From assembly GCA_034437275.1 (NCBI GenBank), contig DAOTUD010000053.1, positions 1 to 8,890 on the forward strand: a DNA stretch of 8,890 nucleotides, in the 5' to 3' direction. The first letter of the stretch is position 1. Every line of letters starts with the position of its first letter. Below, one piece after another: positions 1-4,530 of the stretch. A model generated the notes under the pieces. It saw only the letters and a list, made by a program, of their open reading frames with translations. It was not told the origin of the DNA and made no database searches. Made by a program: the position numbers and the translations under genes. This DNA comes from TC-15 sp034437275. Its GTDB lineage: Bacteria; Chloroflexota; Anaerolineae; Aggregatilineales; Aggregatilineaceae.

Positions 1-2
1 AG

Positions 3-98
3 CGCTTTCGTCGCCATCAGGTCCATGAACACCGTTACGGCTCAGTTCATCCTGATGTTGTGCCTGAGGAACTCATGCTGGGAGGTGTGGCGGCATGA
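3..98 (+). CDS. 3' end of an unidentified protein (partial)
   Basis: Reading from position 3, a frame is open from the window edge to a TGA at 96-98 and gives 31 residues ending in PEELMLGGVAA. The composition looks protein-like, with HRYGSVHPDVVPEEL near the end, but it is too short to assign to a family. Its stop overlaps an ATG (ATGA at 95-98) that opens a 16-residue frame ending at 145; I see no evidence that this mini-frame is a gene. A second frame is also open, from position 1 to 144, but its translation looks less natural. The choice between them is weak, and nothing about function can be said. Confidence 0.3.
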   Translation, partial: RFRRHQVHEHRYGSVHPDVVPEELMLGGVAA

Positions 99-311
99 GG
101 TCAAAACGCAAAGTAGCCACACCCGATTATAACAATATTTGTTAAGGCAAGTGCATCGTCAGGCGACCTGCACACGCGGGGCACTCCCGCAGGCTGGCCC
201 GTGATTTTTAAATCTGGCGAATTTGAAGTATGCTTAGTAGGTGTCGTTGAATCTGCTCCACTCTGCAGGATTTGCTAGTATTGGAGTGCAACAGAAAGCG
301 AGCAGATAGTT

Positions 312-1301
312 ATGCCGACCAATCTTCCCCCAGAATATTACAAAATCGAAGAGCAGTTTCGGGCTGCCGAGTCCCCGGCGGAAAAAGTGATGTATCTTGA
401 GGAGATGCTGAGCATCATCCCCAAGCACAAAGGCACGGACAAGCTGCGCGCCGACCTGCGCCGCAAGCTCTCCAAGCTCAAGAGTGCGGCCCAGTCGCAG
501 AAGGGCACCAGCCGGCAGGTGTCGCCCTACCAGATCGACCGGGAGGGGGCCGGACAGATCGTGCTGGTGGGGGCACCCAACGCGGGCAAATCGGCGCTGG
601 TGGATGCATTGACCAACGCCGAGCCGGACGTGGCCGAATATCCGTTCACGACGCAATTCCCACAGCCGGGCATGATGCCCTACGAAAACATCCAGATTCA
701 GTTGATCGACACGCCGCCCTTGAGCCAGGAATTTGAGGAGCGCCAGCTTTACGCGCTCATTCGGCGTGCCGACGTGATCGGCCTGGTGATCGACTTGCAG
801 GCGTTCCCCATCGAGCAGCTCGAAGACTCGCTGGCGCTGCTGCGCGAGCACCGGATCGTGCCGGACACCGTGCAGGAAACGTTCGAGGACGAACATCGCA
901 TCACCCGCAAACCGGTATTGGTGTTGGTCAACAAGGTGGACGAGGAGCAGCATGTCGAGGATTTCAGCGTGCTGTGCGAACTGCTCGGCGAGCCCGTGTG
1001 CCCGCTGCTGCCGGTCTCGGCCAGGACCGGGCGCAATCTGGACCGCCTGAAACAGCGTTTCTACGACAAGCTGGACATTGTGCGCGTGTATTCCAAGCCG
1101 CCCGGCAAAGACGCGAACCTCGATTCGCCGTTCGTAATGAAGCGCGGCGGCACGCTGGAGGAGTTCGCGGCGAAGGTGCACCAGGACTTCGTCAAGAACC
1201 TGAAGTCCGCCCGCTTGTGGGGGCAGGGCGTGCACGACGGGCAGATGGTGGGCCGCGACCACATCATGCACGACGGCGACGTGGTCGAACTGCGCACTTA
1301 G
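312..1301 (+). CDS. DRG/Obg-like GTPase with C-terminal TGS domain
   Basis: A cytoplasmic P-loop GTPase of the Obg/DRG branch, 329 residues. Residues 1-75 are charged and helical, like the lead-in of DRG-type proteins. The G domain follows with all motifs visible: G1 GAPNAGKS (87-94), G2 FTT (112-114), G3 DTPP (133-136), G4 NKVD (207-210) and G5 SAR (236-238). Residues about 255-329 form a TGS domain ending in HDGDVVELRT, as in DRG proteins. Obg/DRG-family proteins are generally linked to ribosomes or translation; the exact role of this bacterial subgroup is not evident from sequence. The ATG at 312 is the first start that keeps the N-terminal helix; its ribosome-binding site is weak. The next gene is about 500 bases away behind its own promoter and leader, so the GTPase is probably a separate transcription unit. 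The family call is secure; the cellular role is not. Confidence 0.93.
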   Translation: MPTNLPPEYYKIEEQFRAAESPAEKVMYLEEMLSIIPKHKGTDKLRADLRRKLSKLKSAAQSQKGTSRQVSPYQIDREGAGQIVLVGAPNAGKSALVDALTNAEPDVAEYPFTTQFPQPGMMPYENIQIQLIDTPPLSQEFEERQLYALIRRADVIGLVIDLQAFPIEQLEDSLALLREHRIVPDTVQETFEDEHRITRKPVLVLVNKVDEEQHVEDFSVLCELLGEPVCPLLPVSARTGRNLDRLKQRFYDKLDIVRVYSKPPGKDANLDSPFVMKRGGTLEEFAAKVHQDFVKNLKSARLWGQGVHDGQMVGRDHIMHDGDVVELRT

Positions 1302-1370
1302 CGCACGGGGGGCGCGTGGTGGATTTGGTTATTTTCCACAAATATCAACCTGCCATCCGCGCCGGATATA

Positions 1371-1400
1371 TTACACAATGGGGGTCAAATACAATATATG
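1371..1400 (+). promoter_or_regulatory. Candidate promoter for the ribozyme-led operon
   Basis: An AT-rich patch lies just before the ribozyme in otherwise GC-rich DNA. TACAAT at 1390-1395 is one base from the consensus -10 box, and TATATG at 1395-1400 is an alternative. TTACAC at 1371-1376 could be a -35 box at 18 bases from the second -10, but it is only 13 bases from the first. Either way transcription would begin around 1402-1408, a few bases before the predicted cleavage point, as expected for a ribozyme whose core starts at the cleavage site. The location is convincing; the exact boxes are uncertain. Confidence 0.4.
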
Positions 1401-1408
1401 GGAAACAC

Positions 1409-1628
1409 AGCGCATGGCCCGGATGAACTGGTGATCAGCGTTCATCCGGGTGACGAGGTGGGAGGTTCCCTGCAGCGGTGCAGGGCTAACACCAGCGTGA
1501 CGAATGTCCACTGGCGGAAAATCGATAGATCAGCGGATGCCTCCTGGGGATGCCACGCCCCACGTTTCCCCCTCCTGACAAGCGACGTGACAAACCAGCG
1601 CGGGCAACCGGCTGACAAAACACGTCGT
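1409..1628 (+). ncRNA. glmS-class self-cleaving ribozyme/riboswitch (variant)
   Basis: The conserved blocks of the glmS ribozyme occur in the right order. A|GCGC at 1409-1413 fits the cleavage site. P1 is a perfect 10-bp stem (1419-1428 with 1440-1449). TGACGAGG follows at 1451-1458, including the guanine expected to act in catalysis (1452). GGGAGG (1460-1465) pairs with CCTCCT (1540-1545) as P3. ATCGA is at 1521-1525 and CAGCGGATGCC at 1531-1541; CGC 1411-1413 can pair with GCG 1533-1535. TGGGG/CCCCA (1545-1549 with 1558-1562) forms the next hairpin. P4 pairs 1583-1589 with 1621-1627 and encloses ACAAACCA, an inner stem CAGC/GCTG capped by CGG-GCAA-CCG (a GNRA loop), and TGACAAAA, as in Bacillus glmS RNA. 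Differences are a 53-base insertion (1468-1520) with two hairpins, A instead of the usual C at 1414, and a longer linker before P4. In known cases glucosamine-6-phosphate acts as cofactor and cleavage leads to mRNA decay. The gene downstream here is not glmS. Confidence 0.85.
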
Positions 1629-1634
1629 GGTGGC

Positions 1635-1663
1635 CGTCGATCAGCGCCGTATAGTGATCGACG
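1635..1663 (+). promoter_or_regulatory. Strong leader hairpin downstream of the ribozyme
   Basis: A perfect 9-bp stem (CGTCGATCA 1635-1643 with TGATCGACG 1655-1663) with an 11-base loop. It directly follows ribozyme helix P4 and is not part of the standard glmS core. It is not followed by a T-tract, so it is not a terminator. It may be a spacer helix or part of a longer 3' domain: GGAGGGG at 1674-1680 can pair back to CCCCTCC at 1569-1575, which would enclose both P4 and this hairpin. Confidence 0.5.
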
Positions 1664-1696
1664 ATCGGGGCATGGAGGGGCGTGATTCTGTAAGCC

Positions 1697-1730
1697 AACA
1701 GGCGCGCCAGTTTGATATGGCGTGTTTGTT
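1697..1730 (+). promoter_or_regulatory. Hairpin with terminator-competing left arm
   Basis: The left arm AACAGGCGCGCCA (1697-1709) can pair along all 13 bases with TGGCGTGTTTGTT (1718-1730), including three G-U pairs, around an 8-base loop. The same left arm is an exact copy of the terminator's left arm (1745-1757), so it can instead pair with the terminator's right arm (1763-1775). The arrangement permits mutually exclusive folds and is what an attenuator could look like. The pairing is visible; the regulatory role is inferred. It could also be a duplicated, decayed terminator, since no good T-tract follows 1730. Confidence 0.55.
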
Positions 1731-1757
1731 TGTGTTTCAAACATAACAGGCGCGCCA
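1697..1757 (+). repeat. 13-base exact direct repeat in the leader
   Basis: AACAGGCGCGCCA occurs at 1697-1709 and again at 1745-1757, 48 bases apart. Each copy is the 5' arm of a hairpin. The repeat contains the palindrome GGCGCGCC, and its reverse complement with one G-U change forms the terminator's 3' arm. Confidence 0.9.
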
Positions 1758-1782
1758 AACGATGGTGCGCCTGTTGTTTTTT
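1745..1782 (+). terminator. Intrinsic terminator within the operon leader
   Basis: AACAGGCGCGCCA (1745-1757) pairs with TGGTGCGCCTGTT (1763-1775) over 13 bp with a single G-U pair and a 5-base loop, followed by GTTTTTTC. This is a textbook Rho-independent terminator. It lies after the ribozyme and only 28 bases before the ATG at 1811, with no convincing gene between promoter and terminator. It therefore most likely attenuates the operon rather than ending an upstream gene. Confidence 0.88.
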
Positions 1783-1810
1783 CGTAGGATTAGATGATGA
1801 GGCAATCTCT

Positions 1811-3217
1811 ATGCATTCTGCACGCACAAGTTACCAACGCTATCACATCGAAACGCGCAGCGTGCCCGATATCGTCCCCTGGCCGACGCGCTTCAAGGTC
1901 AAGGTCAACAAGCTGGGGCTGATCAAATACATGATCAAGGAGACCATCCAGTACCGGGGAGACCGGCAGGTCATCCTCAGCCGCCCCTGCATCTACGGCG
2001 TGTTTGGCAGGCCGGTGGGGGGGCTGGCCCCGGTCCAGAAGAAATGTGTGGGCTGTCTGCGCTGCACCACCCAGCACCCGGACTTCGTGCGCATCGAGCG
2101 CAACCCGGCGCGCGAAAACCTGGGCGATGCCTACTTCGACGCGCGGCACGTGGACGCGGTGGCCTACGAGGCCGAAACCGGGCGCATCCCCGTGAAGGGG
2201 GCTGGCTACCGGGGCAAGTTCGGCGGTACCGGGTGGGATGGCGTGTGGACGGATATGTCCGAGATCGTGCGCCCCACGCGCGACGGCATTCACGGGCGGG
2301 AATTCATCTCGACGGTGGTCGATATCGGCGCGAAGCCCGGCTTCCTGAGCTTCGACGCCGAGGGCCAGCCGCAGGGCAGCCTGCCGGATACGCTGGCGCT
2401 GCCGGTGCCGATCCTGTTCGACGTTCCGCCCGAGCATGTCGCCTCAGATACGCTGTATACTGCGCTGGCCGGGGCCGCCGAGTCACTGCAAACGCTGGCG
2501 GTGCTGCCGCTGGACGCGGTAGTGCGGCTCAAGCTGGACGGGCCACACGTCGCGCCGCTGGTCACCGCGGCGGACGTCGACCGTCTGGATGCACTGCCCG
2601 CCCCACCGCGCTTGATCATGCTGGATGGCTGGGACGAAGACACGTTCGCTGCGCTGCAAACCCGCTTTCCCGAGGCACAGGTCGGGCTGCGCACGCCCTT
2701 CGCGGCGGGCGATGACCTGCTGGGTTGTGCGCGGGCCGGGGTGCGTGTGTTCCACCTGGCCGCCGATTATCACGGGCGTGGGGCGGATGGGCACTTTGTG
2801 TTCGACCTGATCCGCGCGGCGCACAACACATTTGTCGACGACGGCACGCGCGACGAGGTTACGCTGCTGGGCAGCGGCGGCATCGTGGCGGCAGAACACG
2901 TCCCGAAGGCGATCATCGCCGGGCTGGATGCAGTGCTGCTGGATACGCCGGTGCTGGTCGCGCTGCAGGCACGCTTTGAAGGCGACGTCACCGACCGGCA
3001 CGGCAACGGCTGCCACCTGCCCGCCAAACTGACGGCAGCGTGGGGCGCGGCGCGGCTGCAAAACATGATGGCCGCCTGGCGCGATCAACTGCTGGAAATC
3101 CTGGGCGCGATGGGTCTGCGCGAGGTACGCCGCCTGCGCGGCGAGATGGGCCGCGCGCTGGTACAGACAAACCTGGAACGCGAAGCGTTCGCCGGTATCG
3201 AAGGCTGTGGAGCATAA
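1811..3217 (+). CDS. Glutamate-synthase-like Fe-S subunit (degenerate FMN-domain paralogue)
   Basis: A 468-residue protein and the first gene of the glutamate-synthase operon. The ATG at 1811 is chosen because ATGAGG at 1797-1802 gives a Shine-Dalgarno site at normal spacing; the frame also extends upstream to 1712, but through the terminator. A Cys group stands at C60, C79, C82 and C85 (KKCVGCLRC), suited to a 4Fe-4S cluster. Residues about 130-450 resemble the FMN-binding barrel of glutamate synthase: GSGGIVAAEHVPKAIIAG (354-371) matches the barrel's phosphate-binding region, and AWGAARLQNMM...LGLREVRRLRG-like sequence (410-444) parallels the C-terminal tail of the next gene product. It lacks the FMN subunit's GEGGYP and late Cys cluster, so it looks like a diverged paralogue rather than a second catalytic subunit. 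It may carry electrons or replace the central domain of large GltB proteins. Membership in the complex is inferred from context. Confidence 0.8.
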   Translation: MHSARTSYQRYHIETRSVPDIVPWPTRFKVKVNKLGLIKYMIKETIQYRGDRQVILSRPCIYGVFGRPVGGLAPVQKKCVGCLRCTTQHPDFVRIERNPARENLGDAYFDARHVDAVAYEAETGRIPVKGAGYRGKFGGTGWDGVWTDMSEIVRPTRDGIHGREFISTVVDIGAKPGFLSFDAEGQPQGSLPDTLALPVPILFDVPPEHVASDTLYTALAGAAESLQTLAVLPLDAVVRLKLDGPHVAPLVTAADVDRLDALPAPPRLIMLDGWDEDTFAALQTRFPEAQVGLRTPFAAGDDLLGCARAGVRVFHLAADYHGRGADGHFVFDLIRAAHNTFVDDGTRDEVTLLGSGGIVAAEHVPKAIIAGLDAVLLDTPVLVALQARFEGDVTDRHGNGCHLPAKLTAAWGAARLQNMMAAWRDQLLEILGAMGLREVRRLRGEMGRALVQTNLEREAFAGIEGCGA

Positions 3218-3218
3218 C

Positions 3219-4520
3219 ATGACAGACAACAACGCAATCAACCCAAAGGCAATTGAAAAACACGTCCACGCGCTGCACAACGGCTTCGTGGTGTGGCCCC
3301 GCCTGCAATATGGCACGCCGCCGGCGCTGGGCGATCACCGCTGGACGGACGACCTGATCCTGTCCACGTGGCACATGGCCGGCACCGGCGAGGTGCCCGC
3401 TAACGGCCTGGAGTACCGTGTCGGGCGATCTGACGGCGGCTTTGACCGGCTGGGGTTCAAGTTCCTGCCGGAAGCCAACTGGACGCCGGACAGCGCCGCG
3501 ATTGATCTCGCGCTGCCGTTGAACCGGCGCGGCAATGGGCACGCCATCGACATTTCGCTGCCGATCTACGGTGGCGGCATGTCCTTCGGCTCGATCAGCG
3601 AGCAGGTGATGCTTGCCCGCGCGCTGGCGGCCCGGGACTGGAACACCTTTACCTGCACCGGCGAAGGTGGCTATCCGCCCGCGCTGGTCCCCTACAAGGA
3701 GCACATCATCACCCAGGTGGCGACCGGGCTGTTCGGTGTGCGCGAGGAGACGATCCGCTACGCGCCGATTGTGGAGTTCAAATACGCGCAGGGAGCCAAG
3801 CCGGGGTTGGGTGGGCACCTGCTCGGCGACAAAGCGACGACCTCGGTCGCCGAGATGCGCGAGAGCGTGCCCTGGGTCAGCTTGTTTTCGCCGTTCCCGT
3901 TCCATTCCGTGTATTCGGTCGAGGACCACCGCAAACATGTCGACTGGATCAAGACGATCAACCCGGAGGCGCTGATCTCGGTCAAGGTGTCCACGCCGCA
4001 TGATGTGGACATGGTCGCGGTCGGCAGCTACTACGCCGGGGCGCACATCATCCACCTGGACGGCTCGTATGGCGGGACGGGCGCGGCCCCGGAGATCGCC
4101 AAGAAGAACATCGCCATGCCGATTGAGTTCGCCATCCCCAAAGTACACAAATACCTGGAAAGCGAAGGCATCCGCGATGAGGTGGTGGTGATGGCCAGCG
4201 GCGGGGTGCGCACCGCCTACGACATCGCCAAGTCGGTCGCGCTGGGTGCGGACGGCTGCGTGCTCGGCACCGGCGACCTGGTCGCGTTGGGTTGTACGCG
4301 CTGCTCGAACTGCGAGCGCGGGCGTGGCTGCCCGTTCGGCCTGACGACCACTGACCCCGAACTGTCGCTGTTGGTCGACCCGGAATGGGGCGCGGCCCGT
4401 ATCGGCAACTATTATCGCGCCATCCACACCCAGCTTGAGGACATTTTGCGCCGCCTGGGGCTGCACAGCATCCGCGACCTGCGCGGGCGCACCGATCTGC
4501 TGGTTTACCACACGGACTGA
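3219..4520 (+). CDS. Glutamate synthase FMN/Fe-S catalytic subunit (GltB FMN domain)
   Basis: A 433-residue stand-alone glutamate synthase domain that would reduce 2-oxoglutarate plus ammonia to glutamate on FMN. Visible hallmarks are PIYGGGMSFGSIS (115-127), TGEGGYPP (147-154), KPGLGGHLLGDK (194-205), VKVSTPHDVDMVAVG (255-269), HLDGSYGGTGAAPE (279-292) and the phosphate-binding stretch ASGGVRTAYDIAKS (326-339). Cysteines C359, C362, C365 and C371 (GCTRCSNC...CPFGL) supply the iron-sulfur cluster. The ATG at 3219 starts one base after the previous stop and has GGAG at 3209-3212 at good spacing. A GTG at 3207 in frame is too close to any ribosome-binding site. Translational coupling with both neighbours is likely. 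Archaeal and some bacterial glutamate synthases split this domain off in the same way; glxD/mgsC-type enzymes are related alternatives. Confidence 0.93.
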   Translation: MTDNNAINPKAIEKHVHALHNGFVVWPRLQYGTPPALGDHRWTDDLILSTWHMAGTGEVPANGLEYRVGRSDGGFDRLGFKFLPEANWTPDSAAIDLALPLNRRGNGHAIDISLPIYGGGMSFGSISEQVMLARALAARDWNTFTCTGEGGYPPALVPYKEHIITQVATGLFGVREETIRYAPIVEFKYAQGAKPGLGGHLLGDKATTSVAEMRESVPWVSLFSPFPFHSVYSVEDHRKHVDWIKTINPEALISVKVSTPHDVDMVAVGSYYAGAHIIHLDGSYGGTGAAPEIAKKNIAMPIEFAIPKVHKYLESEGIRDEVVVMASGGVRTAYDIAKSVALGADGCVLGTGDLVALGCTRCSNCERGRGCPFGLTTTDPELSLLVDPEWGAARIGNYYRAIHTQLEDILRRLGLHSIRDLRGRTDLLVYHTD

Positions 4521-4530
4521 GGACACGACC

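Noticed and set aside
151..209. Two small hairpins (151-173 and 176-190) followed by TTTTT at 205 as a terminator for the gene ending at 98
   Set aside because: The T-run is about 15 bases from the nearest stem and the stems are short, so a functional terminator cannot be supported.
234..1271. Long antisense open frame (345 codons) across the GTPase gene
   Set aside because: It is a shadow of the high-GC GTPase gene. Its His/Arg/Leu-rich translation has no family features, while the + strand frame has all GTPase motifs.
1291..1305. Stem TGCGC/GCGCA at the end of the GTPase gene as a terminator
   Set aside because: It is only 5 bp and is not followed by a T-tract.
1440..1470. Glutamine riboswitch (glnA motif), suggested by CGTTCATCC before glutamine-using genes
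   Set aside because: The characteristic GGAAGTAGG and following blocks are absent. CGTTCATCC is fully explained as the 3' strand of ribozyme helix P1.
1398..1685. A 95-codon open frame inside the leader on the + strand
   Set aside because: It lies entirely over the ribozyme and its helices, has no convincing ribosome-binding site, and its Arg/Gly/Ser-rich translation resembles no protein family.
1712..1810. N-terminal extension of the first operon gene to a TTG at 1712
   Set aside because: It would translate through the intrinsic terminator. The Cys/Phe-rich extension looks unnatural, and the ATG at 1811 has a good ribosome-binding site.
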